A stretch of 64,000 nt of DNA. It comes from Pithys albifrons albifrons (Eukaryota > Chordata > Aves > Passeriformes > Thamnophilidae). The notes beneath the pieces are model-generated. The model did no database searches and had not been told where the DNA came from. It saw only the letters and a list, made by a program, of their open reading frames with translations. The stretch spans positions 11,057,001-11,121,000 of the forward strand of contig NC_092471.1 of NCBI RefSeq assembly GCF_047495875.1, in the 5' to 3' direction. Shown here piece by piece: positions 11,701 to 24,417 of the stretch; the first letter of the stretch is position 1; the number at the start of each line of letters is the position of its first letter. Position numbers and translations under genes: made by a program.

Positions 11701-13074
11701 CTTTTGGGCAGATGGGTTTCAAAGCAGGAAATGAATAATTACAACTTATTTAAGTTTTCTTCTGACTGACAGTTTCACCATGTGAAGCAAATGCACATGG
11801 AGGGTCACGTTCTGAGCTGAGCTCTCTCTAAAACTGTTTCATATATTTTGCAGAGTATGCCATAAGGCCTACTGAGGACATAATTACTAAGACAGATCAC
11901 CTGTCATACACTGAAACATTTTTTTTTCAGGTAAGACTGCAAATGAAACAGTTTAGATTAGACAACTGTCAGTATTTTACAGATATCACAAAGTGAGTAC
12001 TATACATATGAAATAGAATGTTTTTATAGAACAAGGAAAAAAATGTGATAGAATCAAAGCAGAAAATTGTGCCTGTAAGAATAAAATCTTCACCATGTAA
12101 TAAAAATGTAAGCTTCCTTTAATTTTGGATACATTTGCTAAGGCCTTTAAATGCCACATGGAGGTCAAAGATAACGTTTAAAATGTTAGTCAAGGACCCC
12201 ATTCATGTGCACGAACTGACAGAAAGGAAAACCAAGTTTGAAAACAATTCTTGAACACTTGAGTCAATTTGAGGCTTGTGAAAATTTTCCTCAAATTTGT
12301 ATTCCTTTAGGCAGCCTTTTCTCTCAGAATTGCAAACCTTTCACTACATACAGAATACTCATCAGGACATTTAGATCTTGTCCTGCAAAATCAAAGCTGG
12401 ATTATGAATTCCGAACTGCCCTAAATTAGCTCAACCCATTCACCGTTTTATGGTGCTAACAATTATGACAATTAAGGATATCTTAAGCACCTGACACTGT
12501 CAGGGATACGAGTCCCTAAATAGAGGTGGTGTGGGGTGAGTCAGTCACTAAAGATTGTAAAGGCTTGTACTGTTGAGAAACAGTCCCCTAGTTCCAGACT
12601 ATTTTGTTAATTTGTATACCCTGATCAGAGAATAATGACAACATTTCAGATTACATTGTGAATATGGGTGGTAATTTTGCTGCCTTGCCTTGGCCAGAAG
12701 ATTCTGTTTCTCCTGGATGAAGACATGACCTCGGGCATTCAATCTTTTTTACTACTGTGTCAAAATGTGGCAATAAAAATGTTAAGAGTTTTCTGCTATT
12801 GGGAAACCACAAATATTAAAGTCTTGATTAAAACAGACTATTGCAAACACAGCAAGTTTGTTCCGTACCTTGGGATTTTTTTGTCTTTTTTCTTTTTAAG
12901 TTTTTGTTTTTGAAGAAGGGGCGGAGGTAAGAGATGGGGGTGTTGTTTGTTTGTTTTTATTTTTAAAAGAAATTTAGGGTCTTGCTGCATCAAATTCTTC
13001 CCTCAAACTCTTAAATTAAAGGAATTAAAAAAGCAACCTGCAAACTTCATTCATCTGGCAATTATTTAGGTGTG

Positions 13075-13090
13075 TTTTTTTTTTTTTTTT
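13075..13090 (+). repeat. Homopolymer (T)16
   Basis: Sixteen T's follow TGTG and precede ATGCAG. No transposon tail is recognisable beside it. Confidence 0.95.
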
Positions 13091-15520
13091 ATGCAGATCA
13101 GCACTTTCTACAGCACAAATAAAATTCACTTGTGTTTTAGGTAGAGCTTTCTCCAAGGCATTCTAAATAGACATTGCACATGAGAACCAATGGTCACCAC
13201 ATCAGTGAAGCCTCAACAATACCTGCTATAAGTGAAGGGAAAAATTCAGTGATGCTTTGTCCCACATTCTCATGCATGAGCTACCAAAGACTCCCACTGC
13301 AAGTGCCTGCATTCCCGGTGTGAAGATGATGGAGTAAGCATGACAGAAACACTCATTATTGTGTTATTGAAGGTTTTTAAATTTGACAAAGCTAAGCATT
13401 TTAAAGGAAGATGGTGAAAAAGGTATCATTATTGTTTTACCAAATATATACCACAGCTCCCAAAGAGATAAAATGTTAACGATGAAAAACAAGAATAAAA
13501 AAAGGTGGAGGAGCACCTTATTCCACTATAGAAACAGCAATGAAATATGGTATTGCAGGTGACCCCATTCAAACTGAATCAATGTTCTGTTGAAACAATA
13601 ATTCAATAATTTTGGAGAGGAGCTTGAAATGAAGGTGGTGTGTCTGTGTATATAACTAAATTTATAGGTAAGTACATTTATCTTCTATAAGTGCTTAACT
13701 TACACAACCACACTTCTACAAGTACCTAGATAACCACAAGTTTGTCCTTCAGGCTGTAAAACATTGAATAAGTCAGAAAGAAGAGCATTATGTGGAACTT
13801 ATATGTTTTTTTCGTTTTCTAGCAGAGAATCTTTTAGAATAGAATGGATCTTAGAACAGAATTATAGAATAAATCTTTGTATGTAAAGTGGGTATCGTGC
13901 AGAACAAGCTCTGAAAACTACTCAAAAGTCAGACTGAAGCAGCCTGACTTTCAGAAATGTGATTTGGAAGACAAAAGCTAAAGATTTAGGAGATGACTAT
14001 TGCAGTGCTAATATATGTAAGTGGCAGTAGATCATTCAGAGTATTTCAACCAATGCATGACTTTCCATTAATACCAGCTGAGACAAAGAGAGAAATTTAA
14101 TATAAGGTAATGACAGTAGAAGCAACAGATGTAAAACTCATTTCTAGCCATAAAGCACAAATGACAATGTAATAAACCTATGCAATACATGTTTGAGAGC
14201 ACTGTATCAATTTCCTGTATCATTTGAATGGAGACCCACATCCAATATAGAAATTCTTAAGACCCTTCCAAAGTTCTGTCTATTAGAAAGGATGACTATT
14301 GTCAGAGGAAACAGTTATGATGATTTGTGAAGTGTTACCATGCACAGTATCACCTTTTTTCTTTTATTCTTCAAAATTTTCCACAATTGTCATGTACAAT
14401 TTTGATTACTTAGGTCAGTTTCTAGTATTGACTGGAATTATTAGAAAACATGGAAATATTTACAGTTCTTTTAACTACATAATGATTAATTTCTGCCTAA
14501 CAGTGTATAGCAGAGAGAAGTCCATAAATTAGATTATTTAGGGACAACTCTGCATTCACACACAGTCTTACTGATATCCACAAAGGCCTGTATGTTTTAA
14601 AGTATAATTCATTAGGAGCTGTGCCTAAAATTCACAACTAAGTGAAGAGTGAAATCTATTTAGGCTATTATGCTCTCCTTATATGACAAATTATTTAAAA
14701 AAAAACATTCAATGAACCACAGATTTTAAAAACTTAAAGGTTCAAGTAATGAAGGTTTGCAAAAAATTATTTTTTTAACTGATGTCTAAAAAAATCTTAA
14801 TTGAGTCTTTCCATTTCAAAAATTCACCATAATGCTGAAACTCTATGACATTTAAAGTAAAAGTCAGTAAACAAACTATGGAAATTAAGCATCTGGATTA
14901 TAATTTAAATGTTAGAAGTAAGCTAATTACATTTAAAATAAAATCTTTTCAACTTAAAGAATGTATTCGTTTGCATGTTTATTGCCCTTTTTTTACTACA
15001 CTGATGGTATGTTCAAGGTAAGTTCACATTAATTTGGATCCTAGAATGGGTTCCATTTTGTTGCTACATCAAAATAAAATCAGTTTAATCAATTAGAAAA
15101 TATCTTCTATGCTTGTCAGAGGAGAAATGTCTCTCAATAGCTGTAGGAACAGACAGGAGGATCAGAATAACCTAACAAAATAAAAAAGAAAATGTTCTGT
15201 TCTAGTGAGTAGATATTTTTCTTCTTTCTTTGTGTATTTAAAACACTGCATAGATGACTGTTGTCCTAGGACTTTTTTTTTACTATTTCCTCTGTCAAAC
15301 TTTGTTTATTTACAATGAACTAAAGAGAAATATGGAGTGAACACAGAGTGTTCTTGACCCACTGGGGCTGTGAGTGCACGTGCAAGAGCTGCTGCTGCAA
15401 CACTGCATTTAGAGCAGGTCAGTTGTGACACACTTGAACGTGTTTGCTTTTTCCTTGGCTTTCCTAGTATGGTTCAGTATAATTTTTACTTTACTTTGCT
15501 TTTCTTTCATGGAAGCTCAG

Positions 15521-15601
15521 GTCAAGCAATGTTGCAGTGGAGTGTCAGTGCTCAAGGTCGTACCAGACATTAACAGTGATATTGTAACAGCCATTCACCA
15601 G
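15521..15601 (+). other. Possible 81-bp internal exon (unproven)
   Basis: A pyrimidine-rich stretch leads to GCTCAG at 15515-15520. The next 81 bases are open in one frame and end in CACCAG|GTGAGG, a strong 5' splice site. The phase-0 exon would encode 27 residues, starting VKQCCSGVSVLK and ending IVTAIHQ. I do not recognise the peptide as part of any family. No second exon that clearly joins to it is visible, although weaker candidates exist at 21485-21533 and 35249-35314. Chance can produce such a pattern in 64 kb, so confidence is low. If real, it would belong to a plus-strand gene with introns of many kilobases. Confidence 0.17.
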
Positions 15602-15688
15602 GTGAGGACATTTTGTCTTCTATGCACATGTAACTGCCTGTACTCCTACTTTCATGAAATCTTAACTGTGATGAGACAAAGAAAAAGC

Positions 15689-15705
15689 AAAAAAAAAAAA
15701 AAAAA
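15689..15705 (+). repeat. Homopolymer (A)17
   Basis: Seventeen A's follow GAAAAAGC. No SINE or processed-pseudogene body is recognisable upstream, so it is recorded only as a simple repeat. Confidence 0.95.
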
Positions 15706-18700
15706 GGCAAATTATTTTAGCTGCAAAACCTTTTGTTAACTTCTAAAGTCACGGAGGTTTAAGCTCTAATGATAAAAAAGCCCAACTTCCCTTACAAAAA
15801 GTCGTACTTTGTTTTCCACAGGTAGGGCTTGGGTAAATTAGTGTTGTTAGTGTGTGTGTTTCTACATCAATGCAAGAAATCAAAACAAGGGAGGTGTGAC
15901 TTGGAACACTTGGTTTTAAATTAGGGCATTAACATAATAGGTGTGTCAGAAACTTGGCATAAGGAAAATAATAAGATGAAAACCCTGATATCAACAATCA
16001 TTATATAGAAATAAGACAGTAAATCAGTCTGCTGGAGAAATGCTCTATGATAAAGAAAGCTTAGGACCAAGTAAAGTAAATAAGTTACATGTATCAAGGA
16101 TTCAAATCCCAAACTAAATAGAAAGATTAGTATTAGGCCTATAATAGTGACAATTTGACCAGGTGCAAAAGAGACTGTGAAATGCTCAGGCAGATTAAAC
16201 TGCAAGGGCAGAAAGCAGAGCAGGACTGGAAGACTTCAATTATTTCTAGAAAGATGAGCTAAATGTCACAATGTTCTCACGTGAAATTTGCTTTTTATAA
16301 AAGACACAATTTTCACAGAGAAAGTATCAGCATTTTCATATGCTAAACAGTGCATGTGCTCTTTGCTGTCCTGTGCCTCCCACCATCCCTTTTCCTCTCG
16401 TTGTTGGAACTTGGGAACATCTTTTTGACTCATGCACCTGAATCCTGCTACAGAGGCAAGGTACACTACAAAGACAACAAATAAAATTACAAATGAAAAC
16501 CAGCTGTAATTGCACCATGACATAAAAAAGCAGAACAATATCCAGGGAAAGTCTGAGCATGAAGATATGGAAATAACAGCAGTTCTTTGCATGGGATTTA
16601 GAAAGAGCGAGTAACTGAAACATGGTTTCAGGCTGAAACTGTAGCCCTCAGCTGTTTGTATTGGCTATTGTTGGCACCTCCCATTCTGAGTTAATACACA
16701 GACAGGAGGAAAACAGCATACAAATTGGCTAGTAAGAAAATAAAATCCATAACAAGATGATCCTAGTTCCTAAGGATGATAGGGGAATATTTTGCCATAG
16801 ATGAGGTGTGCCCTCATGCACTCCACTGAAAATTAGCTATACTGTTTTTCATTCATGATACTGCTTCCAGTACAAAGAATTTGCTACAAGTAAGGTGCAA
16901 ATCATAAGTTGGTTTGGATTGTTTTGTCTAATTCTTTATACATATATTAGTCACACTGTAAAATAGAGATGTAATTTTCCTTTCTCAAACATTAACTAAA
17001 TCTTAACATTATGTAAATAGACATCTGCTCCTTCAAACACAGCTAGAAAGCAACCCACATTTACTACAGGATAACGTAGGATTAGAGGGTATTGTAACTT
17101 TATTTTGCTTTTACTTTGTTTGCTTCAGCAAGATCAAGGTCTAAAGGCTCTGAATTTCACTATGAATAATGTTGCAACCAAAATATTTCTTCAGGGTGCA
17201 GATACCACAGCAAGAACCAACATTCAGCAAATAACTGCTGTTTCCATGTAGCATGTTTAAGGTAGCCACTCCCTTGAAAAGAATAGCCCCCATATGATCT
17301 GATTACATAGATTTAAAACATCAGAAACACCACAAAAACACAAGAAAAACTATGGCTGAACAAGAACACTTGACTGCATTCCAGCTACCTAAAGCAGGTA
17401 TGGGGAATCACGTTGAAGGGCACTTCTGCAGCTCTGTGTGCTTTGTGTTCACACCTCTTTATCTTACTAGAGCTGTTTGCTAGTGGAATGAAGCACTTCC
17501 ATTTTTTTGGGGGGGTTTATTTTCTGCTAGGAGTTTGCTAAGATGTGGAGCTGGCATTCATCACTTCAGTAATGTCTAGAACAGAAAGGGGAAAAAAGAT
17601 ACTAACTGGAAAATGTACAAGTATTTCAGGCAGGGTTTCTGAAGGATTAATGAAACTCCACTTAAATAAGACTATAGAAATAGCCCAAATTAAGTAAAAA
17701 TACAGTGGCAATAAATTTGAAATATTTGACTGGACAATAAATATTTCTTAAACTACATGACTATAGTAAAATGACAGTGGTATTTATTTCCAGTATAACG
17801 CACAGGAATTTGTTCAAGGTTCCACTATGGGAAATGATACTCCAAAGCCCTGAACCTCCAAACAAGAGTCATAGATAAGCTGGTGGTGCTGCATGAAGAC
17901 CTGATAACAGAAGCAGTCTTTTAGAGATTATGGTGACAGGCATATAAAGTTCCCAAGAGAAAACAAAACACAAATTCAGACAGATTTGGAAGTCCTTAAT
18001 CATGGGCAAAGTGCAAACTACTTTATGTGATACATCTGTCTGAATAAAGGTGATTGTAAATCACTGTAAAAATCTAAAGATATGCCTCCAACAGTTATAT
18101 TTCAAAATGCCACACAAATGGTTTCAAGGCTTTTAAGCTCAAGACCAAGAAAAATATTAATAGTTTGAAGATTCCATGCAACAAGAGAAAACAATGCTGC
18201 TTTTTTAGTTACAACACAATTTTCTGATACATTTGGGATAGGAGGGCACATAAAAGAAAAATAGAAACTGCTCACAATTCTTGACATTATCATGCATATG
18301 CAGTGAAACAGCTCTTTGGTCTGTTCTTTATTTCCCTCTTCCCTGGACAGAATGCAGACCATGCAGCTTTCCAAACACAGCAATATTGTATGATAGACAG
18401 AAAAAAATAATTGTTATCTTCTGCTTTGAATAGATGGAACTTTAACCTAATATGCAGGGGGTTGATTCAACTGAATATGAAATGTTCTTTATTGTATCCA
18501 GAAAGACTACATGCTTATTTTAAGGATAGGTCAAAATTGTTTGAATTTCCTCAAGGAGCTGTGGATTTTTTAATGCTATGTCCAGGAATAAAAATGATAG
18601 ATCTTGAAATAACCATTTTCCTTTGCATTTCAGACAGGAAGAGTCAGTAGTGTTAAGGCCAAGTACAGACATCTTTCATAAAGGGTTTGAAAATACTAGA

Positions 18701-19664
18701 GTATACCTTTTACGGAGTGGTTATTTTCATATGAAACAAGATGAGCAATCAAATAACTAAAAAAAAAAATTCCCATCTTGTGTGTAAATCAAGAAGGCAG
18801 ATAAGCAATCAACTTTTAATATATTATGTAATAGTTGTACATCTCTCTAAAACAGTTTTCTGGGATTTGTCTTGGGCTTTAGTGCATTTAGCACATTTCC
18901 TCAGGAACTAGAGTAGTACCTTTCAAGCTTTCTTTTATTTATAAACTCAAACATCTCACTAGAAAGGTAAGGCACTTGTTTATCTAATAGCTGGATTTAT
19001 AAATTCTGAAAATAGTTGTTTGTCCTTTTTACCTACTATGTTATTGACAATAAGAAACAGAAAGTACTTCATACATCTTTTCTTACACCAGTAAAGGATA
19101 TAATTTCTATTTATTGTCTCAAATCTTACTATGATCATTTTGCACTTCTTTATATGACAAAATATTCAAAATTGTCATCACTAAGCTGACAGCATTTTGT
19201 AACAGAAATTCATGGTCTCTTTTGATGTTATTTCACAGCCAGTCCTTTGATACAGCCTTTATTTCTAAGCTACATAACAGGAACCTAGACCAGAGCATAG
19301 CAAATCAATACTATCTACAGGTTGTCTCTAACAGGGACAGAATGGGGATATATTTCTTTTTCTTTACACATGGAGGAGTATTGGTGCATTTCATTACAAG
19401 TTCTAGTGAAATAAATTCTATGTTTCACAATTACTAAAAGCATATCTTTGGTGAGTAGCAGTACAATGTAGTTCTCATGTTCCAGGATCTTGCGTTTCTT
19501 GTATCTCATTTACAACAGGATTTTTAAAGAGCAGAGTTGCATGAAAACAGTTCTGATCTTAGTGATATTTTAAGATGCAAAATTTACAAAATGAATCCCT
19601 CCTCCACCTCAATTTAAAATGACCAAATAAATCTTAAAAAAATATTTTAAAAAAATCACAGGAG
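15706..19664. other. Unique AT-rich non-coding sequence
   Basis: No gene or interspersed repeat is recognised. Minus-strand open frames of 93-108 codons at 15921-16205, 16266-16592 and 18102-18383 show hydrophobic or mixed composition but no recognisable domain, and chance explains them. Confidence 0.55.
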
Positions 19665-19700
19665 CAGTGAGAATGTTAAGCTTTAACATTCTGCTCACTG
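19665..19700. repeat. 36-bp hairpin-forming inverted repeat
   Basis: The arms are CAGTG+AGAATGTTAA (19665-19679) and TTAACATTCT+GCT+CACTG (19683-19700). They pair over 15 bp with one 3-nt bulge around a 3-nt loop. The stem is too short for a standard microRNA precursor. It may be a small palindromic element or chance. Confidence 0.7.
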
Positions 19701-21484
19701 AGACTGTACTCTTGGCACCACTAGGGGAAAAGTGCAGTCCCAAACACAAGGCTGAAAAATCCTCATTCCACACAGTGTAATTAACACCAGCCAGTTATGC
19801 TAATGGCAATCACCACACTAAAAGTGACACATAAAACGACAACAAGCTTTGATACAAATCACATATTAGAAGTGGCTGCTGATAAGTGTTTCGTTATGGT
19901 TGCACAGCACTCAGAAAACCATGACTCCTACATCAAAAGAAAGAGAAAACAAACTGCCTTAAGGCATCATTCAGCTGCCCCTGGGAACACAAGGTCCTGC
20001 AGCATGTCCAGTGAGTGAGGCAGGTTGTGGGGAAGGTTTTGGGGCAGTACACAACCAGTAATCATGGCTGGAATATCCTGAACATATGGAACCTACAGAA
20101 ATAAATAGTTCTACAGTATGGAACTGTCTTCCTTAACAAGTCCTTTGCATCAATTTTGGTGAAATGTGTCTAAATTTAGATGACTTTTGTGCTTTCCAAA
20201 TTGATCTTACATGCAGCAGGACACAGTATACCTACTCTGCTTGCTTAATATTATTAGCCATTCAGGCATAACCTGAAGGGACTTGCAGTTCCTTCAAATG
20301 CTTTATCTCCATCCTCAGACCTCTAAGACAACTGTCTGCTCTGAGGGAAAACAGACCAGATGATATGAGAACAGAATATGAGTCTCAAGTGATGAGAGAA
20401 GAATAAAACATTGTCAAAGCTTATCCACCATAATAATGCTCCCTTCTCTCTACTTCTTGTTTTCCTCTCCAAAGCCTCCATATTCCAAACCAAATAAAGA
20501 TGGATTTATCTGAAAACTCATGAAAAAATCCTGCTATCCACTCAAAGTCTATTGATGTGAATAGCAGTTTTCTTCCTAATTCTGAACAACGTATCCACAC
20601 AAGCTTGAAATAGTGATTAATGGACAGAACCTTATTATTATTATAAAAATAGCAAATTCTTAAGGGAACTATATAGATCTGCCAAATGTGTTACTGGAGC
20701 CAACATTGGAAAGGTCAAACCCCAGCTTGACAGCAGCCACAAAGCCACTGCAGCTTTAACATTACTATTGCCCAGCCTCGTTTAAAATGCTGGAACCCGA
20801 ATGAGTTCCCAGGCAGAAATAAAAGGAAGAGATTTTGATGGAAGCACAGAAGACATATGAGACACAAAGGAGCAGACAGATACTGGAGCCATGGTGTGGT
20901 GCAAGAAAAGCTTCATTAGAAATCTTTTTTGAGGTAGTTTTAATCATGAAAATCCTATACCAGCATTAAACTTTTAAGAAAGAAGTAATCACAATCATGT
21001 GAAAATACTGTAAACAGAAAGACAAAGGACATTGTTCAAATTTCCAAAGGGTAGGTTTATACTTGCTTCAGTAAAAGGACTTTCAGTTTGGGGATATTTT
21101 TCTGATGGGTGTAAATTCATTTCATATTTGACAATGGACAGTGCTACACTAGGTAACAGATATTAAACTCTTTTCTTCATGTCATTCACTACATTTGCCA
21201 TGTTTTCTGTACTTGTTGCATTTTAACAGCTTATAGAAAGGTAGAGCACTGGTAAAGTACAAACAGAGGTTTTTGATGTCTTCACTTTGCTTCCTAATAG
21301 AATTTAAGCCAAGGATTTCAATCCACAACATTTGTACTCCTTGGACCTCAGTGCCCACCTGTTCCCTCATGTTTTCAGAATTCCTTACGCAAATCACCCC
21401 TTATGCTTAAAGCTGAGATTGCCTAAAGTTCTGTATTTTCGGGAAGGGGTTTTAATATTTTAAGCTACTTTTCTTTCTCCAAAG
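19701..21484. other. Unique non-coding sequence
   Basis: Nothing recognisable as gene or repeat. The open frame of 73 codons at 19797-20018 lacks any motif. Confidence 0.5.
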
Positions 21485-21533
21485 GTTTGTCAGGATGTGT
21501 GTCTACCTTTTTTCCCAAACTGCAGATCTGGAG
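21485..21533 (+). other. Possible 49-bp exon (unproven)
   Basis: A pyrimidine-rich acceptor (CTTTTCTTTCTCCAAAG) is followed by 49 bases and a consensus donor GGAG|GTAAGT at 21530-21539. The block is open in at least two frames but too short to assess coding potential. It could be an exon of a non-coding transcript or chance. Confidence 0.12.
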
Positions 21534-22535
21534 GTAAGTATAAAAATAAGCAATACAGAGCATGATGTTGCTACGACCACTAGAAATGTTTGTTTCTATG
21601 TGGACCCAATCCATCGATTATGTAGATGTTCTACATTACATTCTGTAAATAGGACAACATTTCAAAGTAGTCAAGTACTTCAAATTTCTAAGAACATTTT
21701 AGGTGAAAAATGAAAGTCTAAAAGGCACTTTTAATATTTCACAGTTAAAACAGACAATTAACAAGTGAGAAACACTGATATTATAAATTTCCCTCATTTG
21801 CAATACCCTAGCAAGGATTCCAGCTGCTGAGCTGTAGAAGTATCAAGAAACTGAGGTCTTGACCTCCAGACAGGGAACCAAATGAGCCTCTGAGTACTTC
21901 ACAACCCACCAAAACACGGTGTTTCTAAAGAATTATTCTTGCAAAGCCAAGTCTCTTACTGATCAGTCCCTTTCAGCAATTAAATAAATAGAGCCACTTA
22001 AAAATACACAAAAGACATTTCTACAAGAGGTCAATGGGATTTATATTTCACAGCATGAGTAGTAAATCTAAGGAGACATTAAAGACAGTGGAATCAGTAA
22101 GAACAGGTTATTCTTTCACAGCTATGCCCTACAAAGTTCAGGAAACTGCAGGAGAATATCTTATTTTCTGTAGTTTAACAGAAACTCAAAAGGAATGAAA
22201 CAGCCACTTACAGCTTTCACTTTCTGGTGTGGGCTTTTTGTGGAGACAACAGTTACTGCACTGTGCAATACACTTTGCATCCCTACCAGCATTAGATTCC
22301 GGGTTTCAAAAGCTTTGCTTTCAGTTCTTGGAAAAAAAAATACAAGGGTAGGACATCAACAAAACACCTTCATTTACAAGGCTGATGGGAAAGGATTATT
22401 TGATGTTGCAATAAGATTTAGATCTAGGTAGGTATCTCCTTATGTAAATGAGAGTAGCAAACCTCTTTCATATAAGAGAAAATTTAGATTTTAATCTTTC
22501 CAGATCATTAGCAGGTTTAGAAAAATAAATTATAT
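21534..22535. other. Unique non-coding sequence
   Basis: No gene or repeat is recognised before the CR1 copy that follows. Confidence 0.5.
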
Positions 22536-22909
22536 TAGAATCATAGAATTGATTGGGTTGGAAAAGACCTCCAAGATCATTGAGTCCAACCCTTGGTCCA
22601 ACTCTAGTCCATTTACCAGATCATGGCACTCAGCACCATGTCCAATTTGCGTTTAAAAATCTCTAGGGATGGTGAATCCACCACCTCTCTGGGCAGCCCA
22701 TTCCAATGCCTGATTACTCTCTCTGGAAAGAATTTTTTTCTGATCTCCAAATTAAATTTCCCCTGTCAGAGCTTTAGCCCGTGCCCCCTTGTCCTATTGC
22801 TGAGTGCCTGGGAGAAGAGACCAGCCCCCACCTGGCTATAACTTCCCTTCAGGTAGTTATAGACAGTGATGAGGTCACCTCTGAACCTCCTCTTCTCCAG
22901 GCTAAACAG
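22536..22909 (-). mobile_element. CR1 LINE 3' fragment, about 370 bp
   Basis: The plus strand starts TAGAATCATAGAATTGATTG, then GGTTGGAAAAGACCTCCAAG, the complement of the CR1 3' terminus. It continues through the usual CR1 3' UTR landmarks in reverse: CACCACCTCTCTGGGCAGCC, CCCCCTTGTCCTATTGCTG, GGAGAAGAGACCAGCCCCCA and GATGAGGTCACCTCTGAACC, then TCCAGGCTAAACAG, where similarity stops (5' truncation). It is among the least diverged CR1 copies in the window, so it is probably one of the younger ones. The clause with CCCTTGTCC-TTGCTGAGTGCCTGGGAGAAGAG resembles the CR1-J/X type of birds, but I cannot confirm the subfamily. Open frames on both strands across it (22623-22841, 22766-22948, 22781-23038) are not genes. 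Confidence 0.95.
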
Positions 22910-24340
22910 TCTCTTACTTATTGTGAAGTACCTAGAAAGATTAAACACAGTAACACTGAGAAAAACAAACTTGTTCTGACATTCATCTCAGCAAAAAGGG
23001 CTATATTATGGTGGCAGACAAAGCACTCTTTCATTTGACAAAAAATTACATTACACAGATTTTTTTACACATGGTCTAATTTCTTTAGCATGGCAATATG
23101 ATGTCCTATGTGCTTTGGCAGGCTATTGTATTATTTATTATTAAATTTGCAAAGGATATTACTAAAAAAGGAGTTTGAATTCACAGCTTCTGGTAAATGG
23201 AAAATAAACCTGAGATGGAAATTCAGTGAGCCTGTGAATTATGCACAGAGGCTTTCAAAGCATTGCTCAGTAATTGTAAAAACTGGAGAAGTGACCATAA
23301 ATAAGTAAACTCCACAGTTCTCCTAATCCCTTTTCTACAGTGCACAAATAACTCCCTCTCTCCTATCTGCTAAAAGGAAGTAGGAATCAGAACAATCAGT
23401 AGAAGCAGAGTTGATCAAATCAAAGTTTTAAAAGGCTTATTGCAGCCATTCATTAATACCTATTATGTGACTAATTTGTCCCCTGTATCCTAAGCTGTCT
23501 TTAATCAAAAGTTTAGTTAAAAGAAAAAAAATAGCAACATTATTTCACACTTTTCATCATAATCATATTTTCATAATGGATTGGCTAAAATTTTTAAATT
23601 AAATCTTGATTAGCCCAGGCCTATCTGACAGAGTGACTATATTGAAATTTCATGATGTTTTCATTCAGATTTTTGCACAGGACTAAAACAATCATGTCCA
23701 ACTTGCTCTCTAAACCCAGAAACTTTATTACACAAGCTTTTCTTGCACAAATTTGCCAAAATGTTTGATCTCATGAGATTTCACTCAGTGATTGAAAAAC
23801 CTGTTCCATTTGCAAATTCTTCAAACTTCAAAATGTTTGAGATATGAGGGCATGGCAGTCTAAAATTGAGTAATAATCTGCTTGAGCATTATGGTCTGTC
23901 TAATCTTTATTTGTTACAATATTTACCCTAAGAGTGATGCTCATCTGTGGGAGTTTTTGCATGGACTTCACTGCAAGAATTGCATCAAAAGAAGTGGTGA
24001 CTGAACTTTCCTGCTGTTTCCCACTCAGTTTTATTTTTGCTGAAATATAAGACAAATTGTGATCCAGCAGTGAGTGAGCACAAACAACTTAAGGGAAGTA
24101 ATAGTCCATGTTTGCTGTATTAAAGACTTTGCAGGCTGTCCTGTGCATAGCACAGTAACACAACACTTTGTTTGGAAACCAAGTGGTAGAAGCAAATCCT
24201 GCATGAAAAAGATGGATGGACTTTATGGAGCACCTGGAAAGTGGCAACAGAGTGACATAAAATCATGGTTATTATGTAAGTCTACAGACTTTAAATAATG
24301 TTGTTTTGTATTTAAAACAATACACTGAATACTGGAAACT
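22910..24340. other. Unique AT-rich non-coding sequence
   Basis: No gene or interspersed repeat is recognised. A small palindrome (TTGTTTT-6-AAAACAA) lies at 24301-24320. Confidence 0.5.
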
Positions 24341-24417
24341 GCAGGAGAGTTTGCCCATCTGTGTGTCCATGCTGGAAACAGAAAAGCCAGATTTTTGTTC
24401 AGCTGAAACTCTCCTGC
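24341..24417. repeat. 12-bp perfect inverted repeat, 53-nt spacer
   Basis: GCAGGAGAGTTT at 24341-24352 is exactly complementary to AAACTCTCCTGC at 24406-24417. The spacer contains shorter complementary pieces (ATCTG with CAGAT, CTGG with CCAG), so a long imperfect hairpin RNA of about 80-90 nt could form on either strand. No microRNA is recognised. Confidence 0.6.

Larger units (their letters stand above)
7834..15370. other. Long unique AT-rich non-coding stretch
   Basis: No interspersed repeat or gene is recognised over 7.5 kb. It contains simple tracts (annotated separately) and T-rich patches near 12878-12960. Consensus-like 5' splice motifs occur near 11931 (TCAG|GTAAGA), 13667 (ATAG|GTAAGT) and 15016 (CAAG|GTAAGT), but I see no clear exon attached to them. 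Open frames are all below 100 codons and carry no recognisable motif. Confidence 0.55.

Noticed and set aside
13828..13880. Possible CR1 terminus (AGAATAGAATGG...ATTATAGAATAA)
   Set aside because: Only the short GAATAGAATGG-like motif matches. The following GGTTGGAA-type sequence is absent, so similarity is not convincing.
15600..15705. A17 run as the tail of a SINE or processed pseudogene
   Set aside because: No repeat body, target duplication or gene-like sequence could be recognised upstream.
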